In this document: in pieces, positions 14,501 through 29,540 of the stretch
Numbering within the stretch: position 1 is the first letter of the stretch
How the letters are laid out: every line of letters begins with the position of its first letter
Assembly (NCBI GenBank): GCA_032622095.1
Contig: CP136063.1
Span: 6,859,814 to 6,923,813, forward strand
DNA length: 64,000 nt
Direction of reading: 5' to 3'
Source: Siphonodentalium dalli
Taxonomy: Eukaryota; Mollusca; Scaphopoda; Gadilida; Siphonodentaliidae
Program-made: the position numbers and the translations under genes
Notes under the pieces: model-generated
What the model was told of the DNA's origin: nothing
Seen by the model: only the letters and a program-made list of their open reading frames with translations
Database searches by the model: none

Positions 14501-17500
14501 CACGGGTCACAATGCAGGCACACCGAGTATACTCCTAAACATGACCCATTACCATATAGTCACTCCTTGTATACCCATCCATCTCACCATTGACCATAAG
14601 GTCATCCCCTGTATACATATTATCCAATCACATGGTCAAATAGACAATCAATACACACACCTACACCACATCAATGACCATAAAGTCACTTCGGGTATAC
14701 ATATGCACCTCCCCAATGGCAATATAGCCACTCGCTTCATATACATACCCTCACCCATGCACCTGGTATACTCCTTCACCTGACCTATGGTCATATAGTC
14801 ACCCCGTGTGTACATATTCAAAACATTCATACATGGTCATCGTCAATCATTGTATACATATTCAGCTCAACATTGACCATGTCACTCCATGTATTCCTAT
14901 TTGTCACACCATAGCCGAATAACCGCTCAAGATATACTAATACACCCAGCCATGTCAGTATAGTCACTCCATGTATGCATAAGCACCTCATACATGGCAA
15001 TATAGCCACTCGCTATATACACATACCCCTCGCCCATGACAATATAGCAACACGTGTGTATACCCGTATAACCTACATATGACAATACCACCACGAGTCA
15101 CCAAACATGAACACCAGGTATACTCATACGCCTGCCACATGACCATTTAGTCACCCCTGTATAGGTATTCATTACATTTATGATAATACAGTCACTACTT
15201 GTATACATACATGTACTCAGCTCACCATTAACCATACAGTCACTACCTGTATACCTATTCGACACATATAGTCATATGACCACTCGGTATACATGTGCAG
15301 CCCATAGATTCACTCCAGGTATACATGTAAACCTCATCAATGGCCATTTAGCCCTTCCAGATATGCAAAAAACCCGCAAACACGACCATTTATACCATCC
15401 ATACTTGCATATACATCTCACACTTGACAATTATTCAGCAATTCACTGTATAATCATACACGACATCTATGATAATACAGATATCCCTATACACCCACCA
15501 ATGATAATACATCCACGAGATATATAAATATACATCCCACCCGTTACCACAAAGATACTCCCTATATACCCACACGATAATGTCCACCCAGCTTACTACA
15601 GGTATTTATATTCAATCATGCCGGTAGTCATTCCATATATACCTATACACATTACCCGTAATCATAAAATCACTCGCTATTTATCCACACACCCCATTCA
15701 TGATCATACAGACAACACATGTACATCCCACCCATGACCTTACAGTCAATCCATATATATACATAATCAGCACATAGATGACCATGTAGCTATATCCATA
15801 CACCGTGTGCACCCGTACTGGATATACACAACCATACAGTCACTCCATGCATACCGATTCACCTCAAGACCTCTCCCTCAAGACCTATGCATCTTACCAT
15901 TGACAACCCATTCATAACCATATAGTCACTCACTGTACACCTATTCACATCAGTCATGACATACAATAACTCCCTGTATACCTATTCACCTCACCTATGG
16001 TCATAGAGTAACTCCCTTCTACGATCTTGGCACCCACACTGTATCCAGTTGACTTTTTGTTTTATCATAATGGACCAGAATAGCCACAGCTTATGGAGCA
16101 TCTCAGTTCCGTCTCAAAGTTCTGCACATTTCCTTTCAATATATCCAAAATAAAAATAAAAAGTTCTCGGCAAACTTACACACTTTAAAATGAATTTGCC
16201 ATGCCCCATACTGAACTGCGACAACCAGAATAGAATATGTAGTTGTCAGTTAATTAACTATCACGTATAATAACCAAGTGAGTCACAATTTGCTACCTTT
16301 TCGGATAACGCTGAGAATAATGTTCGGGATATAATGTTTGGTTGCCATTTTGGAAGCCATCTTGAGCAATTTGGTCAATACACACCGAAGTATGACGTAT
16401 TTAAGATAGTCCAAAACAATAAGCACCTTTCAATCCAAAGATAGTAACATTTTACCTGAACAAAAAAATGGTCCAAACCTACAAAGTTAATTTTTGCCGA
16501 TATTTATGTCAAGTTTTTGAGTGAAAAGTCCAATATTTTGGTGATGTCAGTGGTGACAACAGTAAAAATTAAACATGATGCATCAGACATGTTAGTATTC
16601 AATGTATTTAATGCAGAATAGCCTATTTTATACATCAACCAAAACTTGTAAGCGATTGCAGGACATGCTGGGGTAATATATTTACCATTTTCCATATTTT
16701 GGCATTTATACTGGCACCCATTTTGAGCCAAAGTAAGAATTTTGGTTCCAGTGAGTTGGAATATTCATAGGTAATGATATGCCTCACTTACATTACAAAG
16801 TTCTTTTCATTTTTGTTGAAATATGACTATAATCCCAATTGTGATTTTTTGTGAAGTTTTATACCGCATTCTGTAAAATCGAATGTTTGAGGGATCGGAA
16901 GGGGTTAGGACCCCAATAATTCCATTTTAATTGCTCCAATGATCAGGTAATATATAAAACACAAAATAAAGTCATATTACTCAATCATTTCCAAACAGCA
17001 TGAATTGGTCTAGAAGATATTTGTGAAAAAATGTCATATTTTCAAGTTCGGCGGCAATTTTGGCGGCCATCTTGGATGGTGAGTTTCAATTTTGGCCCAA
17101 AAAGGTATTATTGTGTCTTAGCTTCACGAAACTATATACATTTTACTAGATTTTCACGCTATAATTTGCATAAAACTCACTTAGGGTCTGGTCTGAAAAA
17201 CGGCGGCCATGATGGACGCCATATTGTCTGGAGTCTACACGGCCATTTGTTTTTCTTGTTAACATTGCTTAAAGTTGAAGGGGCATAATAAGGAACAAAA
17301 TGAGTGGGGTGAAGTTAAGTCCCAGGTGGGTGCAAGGGTACCCCTATTAGCTCCAGGGCTATATACGACGTTCTGAGAACAACGTAACTGACGTTATGGT
17401 CATATGTTTTACTTCAAATATGTCGTATACTTTATACGACATTTTTGAAGTAAGAAATTTGTCCAACCAAGGATACGAATTTCCATCACATGGCCTAAAA

Positions 17501-20500
17501 GCTCATTTCTGGTTGGATTAGAACAAGGATAAGAATTTTAGGGGTGTAATCGACCGCGTAGATTACGAATTTGCAATAAAAAATTTCGCGCCAAAATACG
17601 ATTTTAACAGTTTTACGACTTCTTTGATATGGAAAATACAGAGCGTCCCGTATCAGTTTAGCTGATATTTAGGAACACTGGTACAGAGGGGTAACATGGG
17701 CAGGATAATACCATTGGATATGCGCATGTGACGTCATATGGCTTAAAGGGTGACTAGTACATTCTATTAACATAGGCGATCAATGAAGATAGTTCATTAT
17801 CAGTTCAGAATATTTATGGGGAAATTTGAACACATAGGCAATGTGATACAGGGAGTGTCGTGGGTGGGTGCCGTTAATCTCAGATGATTTAATGAGGCAA
17901 TACTAATAGTTTATTATCAACTTAAAAGATAGAGGTAACTTTTTACGGAGAGTGTCGTGCAATAGGTGATGTTCACATCATGAAACTACACTCTTAGAAC
18001 CAGAAGTCCTTCCGAGAACCCAAAAAGGTTCTTCACCTTGTCACAATAGGAGCACCTTATTTGGTGCTTCGAAGGACCCCATCATAAGGTTCTACTGAAG
18101 AACCATATCATAAGGTTCAACAGAAGAATCCCAAGATGGTTCTTAAGGGAACCATAATATGAACATTGTTCTTCAGGGAACCTTTATAAGAACCCCAGAT
18201 GGTACTTCGGAGGACACAATCATAAGGGTCACACGAGGTTTCTCCAGAAAACCGTTCATATTTCAGAACAGGGTTCGTAAGGGATCCATAATCTACACCA
18301 ACAGAGAACTTCAGAGAACCTGTAAGATGGAATAGCGTATATACGATGATACTATAGTATGTTTGAGCTCTTGCGTATATCGCGACGTTCAGTGCACTTT
18401 GAGGTGTTTTATAATAACTAATAGATTGTCATAATATTGAAGCATTTGGGGAATGCTATATACTAGGCAGCTTATACCTACACGTTCCATATACAATTCG
18501 CTTAATTTTGGTGTGATTCATATTCTTGAATACCCGAAGGTGGTGAATTAGTCTGCACTTTAACATATATGTATGTGTATTTTACGATTATCACACGAGG
18601 GTTCTTCAGAGAACCTATCATATATCAGAACAAGGTTCTTAAGGGAACCATAATCTATCCCAACATGGTTATTTAGAGAACCTTTATAAGAATCCAGATG
18701 GTATAGCGTACGATGATAATATAGTATGTTTTCTTCTTGCGTATATCGCGACATTCCGTAAACTATAATGGTCTGAGTGCACTGCCTGTGGTTTTTACCC
18801 TTAGATAGCAAGTTTTGGCTCAATTGGTCGAGCTGTTTTCGACTTTATAAAGGACACACCCACACGAAAGTATCGAAATATATAGTAGAGTACTATTACT
18901 ATTATACATTACTATTCCCCAACCCTGCGAACAAACACATACTCCTCCTTTCTCTCTGGTTGATGTTTTATTCATGTTCATCACTCAATTCGGCTCCATG
19001 GTACATGTAACAACTGCATTATTGTTTGGTCATGAACCCTTCAGCATCCAAAAGAACCCTAGTCAAACACCGGCGAACCCTATCGATTACAGAGAACCTT
19101 TTCTGACACCGAGGAACCTATGGGTTCTTAAGAGAACCCTTGAGTTCTTCAAAGAACCACAAAGAACCCTTATTTCTTAGAGTGTAATCATTAATTTAAA
19201 TGACTTGAATGGCTACTAATAATTTAATCATTATGTACCCGACCAACGCCTGGTACATCAGATGGTTATACATGCATGCATGTAGTTACTAGTGTTATAA
19301 TATAAATCAATGTGGTGTAAACTAATATAAGTCGTCGTCCGTGTTTTGTTGCGATTATCAGTTGTTCTCGGCGATTCAATGTGGTCCATGGTCAGTATCC
19401 GTGATTTATGTTGGCTCCTACTAATCTAAGATTGCTTCCGGAATTACAATTTGTAACGTGGTAGTCACCTCACATATGGCCAAACATCACATTATAACAT
19501 TTCGTTCTAATTAATTATCTGTAATGTCTTTCAGAGCACAACTATAACCGAAATCGAATGGAATGCATGTGTAGTATTACTGTTTACCATCAACATACAC
19601 ATACTAATAATAGCTAATTGTATTAGAACTCGCGCCAATCGTACCAAACATCCATTATGTAGCGACATTCTTTAAATACAAATTTCATCAGCCAGGAGCC
19701 AAACCTCGATCTAGCCCGATAATCTCTGGAAGGCACTACACATCACAAAACATATCACCATGTAAATACGTTTGTACCGCCATCGTGATTTCATGTGTGT
19801 TATAATATTATGTTGGCAGAGGGGCTTCATACGTTGCAACAACGTGTAGCCCGATCCATTTTGTATATTAATGCAAGTAAACTACTTTCAAGTCAAGTCC
19901 TACTAATCCCATCAACGCGTGTTCACCGTGGGTTACCGCGAATCATGGTGATACATCGTGGGCTCAGTGTGTTCACCGCGGGTTACCGTGAATCATGGTG
20001 ATACATCGTGGGCTCAGTGTGTTCACCGCGGGTTACCGCGAATCATGGTGATACATCGTGGGCTCAGTGTGTTCACCGCGGGTTACCGTGAATCATGGTG
20101 ATACATCGTGGGTTCAGTGTGTTCACCGTGGGTTACCGCGAATCATGGTGATACATCGTGGGCTCAGTGTGTTCACCGCGGGTTACCGTGAATCATGGTG
20201 ATACATCGTGGGCTCAGTGTGTTCACCGCGGGTTACCGCGAACCATGGTGATACATCGTGGGCTCAGTGTGTTCACAGCGGGTTACCGCGAATCATGGTG
20301 ATACATCGTGGCCTCAGTGTGTTCACCGCGGGTTACCGCGAATCATGGTGATACATCGTGGGCTCAGTGTGTTCACCGCGGGTTACCGTGAATCATGGTG
20401 ATACATCGTGGGCTCAGTGTGTTCACCGCGGGTTACCGCGAACCATGGTGATACATCGTGGGCTCAGTGTGTTCACAGCGGGTTACCGCGAATCATGGTA

Positions 20501-23500
20501 ATACATCGTGGCCTCAGTGTGTTCACCGCGGGTTACCGTGAATCACGGTGATACATCGTGGGCTCAGTGTGTTCACCGCGGGTTACCGCGAATCATGGTG
20601 ATACATCGTGGGCTCAGTGTGTTCACCGTGGGTTACCGCGAATCATGGTGATACATCGTGGGCTCAGTGTGTTCACAGTGGGTTACCGCGAATCATGGTG
20701 ATACATCGTGGGCTCAGTGTGTTCACCGTGGGTTACCGCGAATCATGGTGATACATCGTGGGCTCAGTGTGTTCACCGCGGGTTACCGCGAATCATGGTG
20801 ATACATCGTGGGTTCAGTGTGTTCACCGCGGGTTACCGCGAATCATGGTGATACATCGTGGGCTCAGTGTGTTCACCGTGGATTACCCGGAATCATGGTG
20901 ATACATCGTGGGCTCAGTGTGTTCACCGCGGATTACCGCGAATCATGGTGATACATCCTGGAATCAGTGCGTTCCCACAGCATTCAGTGTTTTTCTGTTA
21001 GCACACTATTTACGTAATATAATGTATCAGCCTAGTGCCCCAACACAAAAGTTCACGCATCACCAAACAACGTGACACTGGTTTCTAATTGGCACCAGTT
21101 CAATTTAAGATATTCCATCGTTTTAATTCTGAGATTGTTTTCCATTGTGTAACACGTGTTCCAAAATGAGACAGCGTTCACATGTGGTTACAGTATACCA
21201 AATACAAATTAGTAGAGTGATTTCCCTGGCACCCCCAACAAATACTGGCAGTTGAATGGTCAATGATACATGGATGAAAAGTGCACGAAAAAATGCACAA
21301 AAGTGTTTCCCGACGAGAAACATCAAATATAGCCACACGATGAAGGGTTGTGGCTATGCAAATGGCGACTAATTTATGGGAGGTGTTTGCATTCAAGTCA
21401 AGGTAATATTTTTTTCAAATTCAGCTATGGGTGGTGACAGAAAAGGGTTAATAAAGTAAGAACACAGACATGTTTCGAATCAAATTTATTTATTTTGACG
21501 TGAGTATATAAATGGACGCAATTTAATATCGTTTGGACGACTTTCTTGTCTTCCCAGTGACCACTATAGGTTACAAGACACCAAATACAAATTAGTAGAG
21601 TGATTTTCCCTGGCACCCCCAAGCTAGGATCAGCATAAAACAAATCCTGGCAGCTGAATGGTCAATGATACATGGATGAATAGTGCACGAAAAAATGCGC
21701 AAAAGTGTTTCCCGACGAGAAACTTCAAATATAGCCACATGGTGAAGGGATATGGCTGTGTAAATGGCGAATAATTTATGGGAGGTGTTTGTGTTTTTTT
21801 CGATGTCATTTTTTTTCTCAATTTTAAGGGTAGTGTGACATTTGTCAAGCTGCAGTGTGACCCAGTACGTTGACACGTACTTTTTGGCACATTTTCGTGT
21901 GTCTAAAAGGACGTTCTTTAATTTGTAATACTCGTGCAGTGTCAACCCTTTCCTGCGAATACAGGCCAGCGGGATTTGTTAACACTGAGGCCTATGTAAA
22001 TAAGTTGGTGTATTGTAACCATGTGGAATGAGTGACTGTTTTATGAGCAGTTTTCAATTTTAATTTGCAGAGCACGGGATTATCGGCGACCAGCGGCTCG
22101 TTCACGGACGGCATACTCACGTGCCAGTTCACGAGACAGAACGTTGTGGCGGGAAATTCAAAACTATTCGATCTGACAAAGGACTGGATTCTTTTTCTGG
22201 CCGTTGGTGGACTTGAAATTGAGGATGGTGTGTATCAAATAATAGTGAACCGCCTTTAATTTACGGCTGCTCTAGACAAGATGGTCAACGGGTAAATATG
22301 TTGTGATATATATTTAAAACCGTAAGGGGCAGACGCATGTTATTCCAACATGTCCTGGTTTTTAACAAATGTATTTTATCAAAATATGTCGGGAATTTCT
22401 TTGTGAAATGTGATACAAGCGATTATTGTCACACACTATTTAAGAACGATCGACCCATTATTTAAGAAATTCCGACCCATTGTTTAAGAACAGTCGACCC
22501 ATTATTTAAGAACCATCGAACCATTATTTAAGAACCATCGACCCATTATATAAGAACCATCGACCTATTATATAAGAACCATCGACCCATTATATAAGAA
22601 CCATCGACCCATTATTTAAGAAGTATCGACCCATTAGTTAAGAAGTATCGACCCATTATTTAAGAAGTATCGACCCATTATTTAAGAAGTATCGACCCAT
22701 TAGTTAAGAAGTATCGACCCATTATTTCAGAATCATCAACCAATTATTTAAGAAGTATCGACCCATTAGACCCATTATTTAAGAACCATCGAACCATTAT
22801 TTAAGAACCATCGACCCATTATTTAAGAAGTATCGACCCATTATTTAAGAAGTATCGACCCATTATTTAAGAAGTATCGACCCATTATTTAAGAAGTATC
22901 GACCCATTATTTAAGAAGTATCGACCCATTAGTTAAGAAGTATCGACCCATTAGTTAAGAAGTATCGACCCATTAGTTAAGAAGTATCGACCCATTATTT
23001 AAGAAGTATCGACCCATTATATAAGAACCATCGACCCATTATTTAAGAAGTATCGACCCATTATTTAAGAAGTATCGACCCATTATTTAAGAAGTATCGA
23101 CCCATTATTTAAGAAGTATCGACCCATTATTTAAGAAGTATCGACCCATTATTTAAGAAGTATCGACCCATTAGTTAAGAAGTATCGACCCATTATTTAA
23201 GAACCATCGACCCATTATTTAAGAAGTATCGACCCATTATTTAAGAAGGATCGACCCATTATTTCAGAATCATCAACCAATTATTTAAGAAGTGGTATCA
23301 GCGGCTCTGTGCCAAAGCCAAATTCCGGACAAACTACTCTTACCGTTTTCAAGCGTTCTTGATGTTGTTACCAGCGGTACATCGGTGACGATATACTCAT
23401 GCATGCCATGTGTGTACCAGTAATGGTTTACCTCAGGCGACTTAAAGGGGCATACATAAGGATTAACTGTCATGTGGACTGTTTTTATGGAGATGTAACG

Positions 23501-26500
23501 GTGAGGTAAGTGGACATAACTTGTGTAAAACCCGAAGGCTTTTACATACAAGTTATGTCCACTTACCTCACCGTTACATCTCCATAAAAATAGTCCACAT
23601 GACAGTTAATCCTTATATTTATATACATTTAGCGAAAAAGCCGCTTTTTTAAATATATTTAAATCGAAAAGTGTATCGTGACAAGATCAGCCCAAAATAC
23701 ACAATAGCACCCTTGGCAAAAGTTAATAGGAACAATTTCTCTTCATGTTGAAACCCGATGATGTATTAAGTCAATCCTGCGCGAGTCAAAATGCGCCCAA
23801 AGCATTACGCGTTCGTCTTTCCAAACCTAATGACGTATCGATGGTGTTATTAGCTTGGTGTTATTAGGCGTTACGCATTCACCGAGAAATAACTGCAACT
23901 AGCCACGTGGGCGCCGACCAATCAGAATGCTGGATTTAGTGATGACAACACTTAGTGTGTAAATATACATGTATGAACAGCAACGATTGTTCCTTATCAG
24001 CTCAGCATATACGTTGGTACATTGGAACACAGTTGTCACATTGCCAGGAGGATGTCATGGGATAGGCGCCGTCGACCGCATTTGACTTAAAGGGGGCATT
24101 TTAATTGCATAATTAATAAATAACGCGTTTTATCAGTTCAGAAAATGTGTCGGAAAATTGGTGCAAATAGGTAATAATACACGGGAAGTGTAGCGGCAAT
24201 GCGGGATAGCTGTCGTTGTCTTTGACTTAATGAAACTAATAATTAGCAACCAAGGTCGTTTATAATTAGCAACCAAGGTCGTTTATAATTAGCCTAAACT
24301 AATTCTTTGCATGATGTTCCTGTTTGCCATGTTTTTCATCCGTCATGTTGACTGGTAATCCCCTGTTGTTTACATTAATTAGCACAATACAATTTACGAC
24401 CACATTTGGCCTCGCGATGTGACTGCCGTACGATACACGTAAACAATGTGTGGTTGCTCCTTAATTACACATCGTACTATGTGCGTAATTAACATACCAT
24501 GCGAATTGATTAAATACACCATGGATACCCCGTAACCTATCAGTCTTCCCTACATATTGGATCAGGCCGTAAACTCCGTACAAGAAAACCAATGTCAGAA
24601 ATGGTAACGCGCTCAAGATAATATATTATATACCCATGATTGTAATTATAGAATACAAGAAAACCAATGTCAGAAATGGTGACGCGCTCAAGATAATATA
24701 GTATATACCCATGATTGTAATTATAGAATACAAGAAAACCAATGTCAGAAATGGTAACGCACTCAAGATCATTTATTATATACCCATGATTGTAATTATC
24801 GAATATAAAATATTTTGGTTTGCGAATGACCAACTCAGAATTCCGTTAAAATAACAACAACAATCAACACCTAAATAACGAACCGGCGGCCAACTCGGCC
24901 GCCTGCGACCACAAGCCCAGTTGGCTGCAGAACGAAACATGTCTATAAAAGTTGAAATATAAGACTTACAAATTATCGTTTTAATTTCTTTTATTTGTAA
25001 TTGGCATAATTTATCACAAACCAAATAACGAAAACGAAATTGAAATTCCCATCTACATCTTTTACCGGACTCGGCCTCCCGTCGCAGTTCCACTTTTAAT
25101 CCTCACAAAAATTCCCATTTATAAATAAAACACCCATGAGAAACAGGACTCTCTACACCAGTATATACGCGGAGCGCGCGTAATAAAAGGCAAGACGCTT
25201 CAACGTAAATATGTTTACATCCCTATACCAATTCAACGAGCTGTTTCACATCGAGGGGAGGAAGCTTGGACTACATTTACATGCGTGTAAACACTGGACT
25301 CTTCATCTGCACGGCGTGTGTCGTTCAAATTGTTTATTCAGTAACCTGCTACCCGATATAATTATTCAGGACAAGACGTTCCGAATAAATTTGAATAATT
25401 GCGAGACTAGAATTCAAAATTAAAATGTAAACCTTTTATAAAATAAATACTCCTTCATGAGTAGTTCAAGCAGGAAATGTTCATACAATAAGTTCAACAC
25501 ATGTCGATTGTTGAACTTGTTCGTCTTATTGTCTGAATATTACCCACCAATGGTTATGAATATTTCTACTCTTGTCTTTTTATTATATTTTGGTTTTGTT
25601 TCTGTCTGCTGCATGCTTATATATCACAAACACCCCCTCCAAAGTAATAGTAGGCAGCCATATTTATACTTCTATATAACTTAGCTGGCGATTCAATTTA
25701 GTGTGGAAAGTTAAACTACATTTCAACGTCAGTGAAGACGAGATGCTGCATGTAAGCATTGATGCCCGCAGCACCGCCCGTCTAAGTTTTGAAACCACAT
25801 ACTCGGGTGTATTCCAGTAAAGTATGCCAGCCACAACTAATAACGTATACCCGGTAACAACCAAACATATGCCATGCATTCACAATGTGTCATTATAATA
25901 TGACCACCACACATGTGAACAACCCACCCGTTCACTATGTGTCATTATAATATGACCATCACACATGTGAACAACCCACCCGTTCACTATGTGTCATTAT
26001 GATATGACCATCACACATGTGAACAACACACCCGTTCATTATGTGTCATTATAATATGACCATCACACATGTGAACAACCCGCCCGTTCACTATGTGTCA
26101 TTATAATATGACCATCACACATGTGAACAACCCACCCGTCCACTATGTGTCATTATAATATGACCACCACACATGTGAACAACCCACCCGTGCACTGTGT
26201 GTCATTATAATATGACCATCACACATGTGAACTACCCACTCGTCCACTATGCGTCAGTATACCATCTATGATCTGTGCATGGAACTTTGAACTATATGTG
26301 ACACGCCGTATCAAATCCAGTCGTAAGTCGGGATTTTTTTTACCCTGTGCCAATGCATTATCTTATATATGCGAGTCGACCATAGGTCGCCTCGCATATA
26401 TAACAGAATGCATTGGTCTTATTCATATGGGACAACCGCCTGTATGCATTTTTACAATTTTAATAATTTGTTCTTGTATTCTTTAACAATTTTATAATTT

Positions 26501-29491
26501 CACCCATACAGAGCCCCCGACAAACATGAGCAGACGACACTCTTCTATATGCTTCTATATATGTGTGGGGCTCCTGCAGGGTAATGGATGTTTTTTATTT
26601 TATATCCTAAAAATTGTAAGAAACATTTATTTAAAAAAAATGATAAAAAATTGTTAGGCCAATGCATTCTCTTATATATGCGAGGCGACATATGGTTGAC
26701 TCGCATATATAAGATAATGCATTGGCACATGGTAAAACAATCCCGACTTACGACTGGTCACATATAGGCGGGTCACATATATTATATCAGTGTATACATT
26801 TGGTGTAAACATATATTAATTCCCAAATAGTACATTACATAGTTAACATTTACATATAAATATGAATGTCAATGAGAAATCTGATTTGGCAGTAAGCGGA
26901 TAATGCTTATGGTGACCATCTCCGATATGTATATACATTTCGGTGGCAATATGTGGAGTACTGAATGTATCATGCGTATTTCGTATATCGTAATTCGTAT
27001 TATATCAGGGTGTTCATTTGGGACACGATCCACCGACGTCCAGGTCAACTCCGAGATACCCGGCTGTTTAGTTGCATTGCTGCTGCTCATGTGATCTAAC
27101 TTTCTACTATTCAATATATCCGGGGACTGGGGAATCAGGCACCATTGGTATATATATATATCAATGGTGCCTGATTCCCCAGTCCCGGCCCCAGTTGATG
27201 TGGTCTTGAATGGCTGAGAGGGCTCCATATGTATGAGTCTAAGGTTACATATACCTTTAATGTGATGGGTGAGGTTACATATACCTTTAATGTGATGGGT
27301 GAGGTTACATATACCTTTAATGTGATGGGTCAGGTTACATATACCTTTAATGTGGTGGGTGAACAGTATAATTCGCGTTTATTATTTAGTGTCACAATCA
27401 TGTTAACGATGTTAACGTCATTGGCCGCGGTGGATGTAAGGGGATATACACTCTATTGGTTATGACGTCATTGGCCGCGATGGATGTGAGGGGATATACA
27501 CTCTATTGGTTATGACGTCATTGGCCGCGATGGATGTGAGGGGATATACACTATATCGGTTATAACGCCATTGAGCGCACACGGCTGTATGGGATACATG
27601 TTATTGTTTTATATAGCGTGACTTCAACTTGTCAGATACTAAATGCATTCTCCCATCCAGTTATACATGTGACCAGCAGCCTGGTGGCCACGTTTGGGAA
27701 TGTTCAGGAACTAAAATCGGACGACAATAGAAGTGTAGAGGGATTTCTTAATTGTTTAAATTATAAGTTCGGCAAACGACATAAGGGATATCTACTCTTA
27801 AATAAAGCAATTGATTTAGGTACTCCATAGAACATATAGCTTCTATAGTACCTAACATTTTGATAATATATGCCTTTAGAACCAGTTTAACGCTGTATAT
27901 CATGTAGATGATAGGTTCCATAGAGAACATAATCGTTGGCTCCAAGCTGATTGGGTGAGACCGTCAAGTGTGTCGATGTCGATCGAGTGTCTGGTGCAAA
28001 TGATCAAATTAAAGTGAAAACATGGCCGCTCATCGACTCGCTGTCATAGATCTATCGTTTAAACGTACCTTATAACAACGGAGGAGCACGACACAACACC
28101 CGCTTGCATCTTTTATTTAAAGGCGAATTCGACCTCGACTTACAGGTGCACTTTTGAAGTTTTAGTGTGGCCTAAAAAGAATCAATTTGTGGTTGCTAAG
28201 TTACAACGCCGGCAGACGTGAAAAGTGAAATGAAAATTTTGTTGGCGAAATTGGATCATATAGGTTACTAATTGTACTGTATATATTCTGGAATAATGTC
28301 AACACTGTTTGATTTGGGTCTGAATGTGAATAGGTTGTTAGCATAGAACGGAATTAGATCCGAAATAAATCAAACATACAATACAAATCCAAATCACGAC
28401 GCGGGCTGCGCTATGCATGATTAAATTACCTGTATCAGTGCACTCATCTATGCGAGTCTACTATATATAAGATAATCCACTGAATTAGAAGTTCACGGTA
28501 AATATTGTTAGGTCCATGCATTAACTTATTAATATGGGACAACCGCCTGTACGAGAGAATGCATTGAAATAGGGTTTTCGCAAAATTGCAGGAAACTTCA
28601 ATCATGGATGGGTTAATGAATGTGATGTTTGTAATGCATAGTGTATCAAATAACGTGGTCAGTAATGCTTAAAAGTGTGTGGACATTAACCGCAGTGATC
28701 CAAGTGTGTGGTGATAGGTCCTATATATCAGGCAAATAATGAGGTTGTGAGGCAAACGCCTTCAATTCGGCGTGATACCACCACCAGACCAGCGCATATA
28801 CGATGCCCCAGAACACCGTCTCCCATTATGGTTTGACAACTCGCACTCATCTGTATTCTAGTTGCGCGTGACACGCCGACCCCCAATTAATAACGTTTAC
28901 CGGGTGACCCTTAAATATGTCTAAAAAACGCATTCATTCATTCATTATGGTATATAATTTCCATTAACGGAACGCTCAAAAGGCTATTATAATTTTGAAT
29001 GAAGATAACTATATAAACTATGGGTGGCGCACTCATCTTATTACCCCAGTTATGTCGATTATTGGGTATGACAGTGTGTATTTTTAATGTTATGTTTGAA
29101 CATAATGATTCCCACTGTTAGGACACGTCAATTCTAAAACCATTGACTGCAGGGAGATGTCCGTGGATACAAGCTATTGTTTGATTCGATTTGATATAGT
29201 GTGAAGCTCAGAATCAAACTTAGAATCTTAACATTCAGCAGGGATCCGATATTACGGTTATGTAGCGACCTCACTTAATAACCTTTACGCAGTGAACCCG
29301 AACATGGATACTCAAAGAAAACCATTCAATACAGACAGTATGATATCACATTCACGAATCGTTTAAAAAGCTATTATAACGTTCAATGTCATTCGTGAAT
29401 AGAGTACCCGAGATTGTCCGACTACTGAGTATTGTGGGTGCACGGAAGGGAAACTATACAGTGGGTGCATGGTTGTATGCGTCATGATATA

Positions 29492-29540
<49 letters not shown>

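Noticed and set aside
22435-23292. CRISPR-like array
   Set aside because: Units are contiguous with no unique spacers and no cas genes; the host is eukaryotic. Same for 25879-26255 and 35935-36418.
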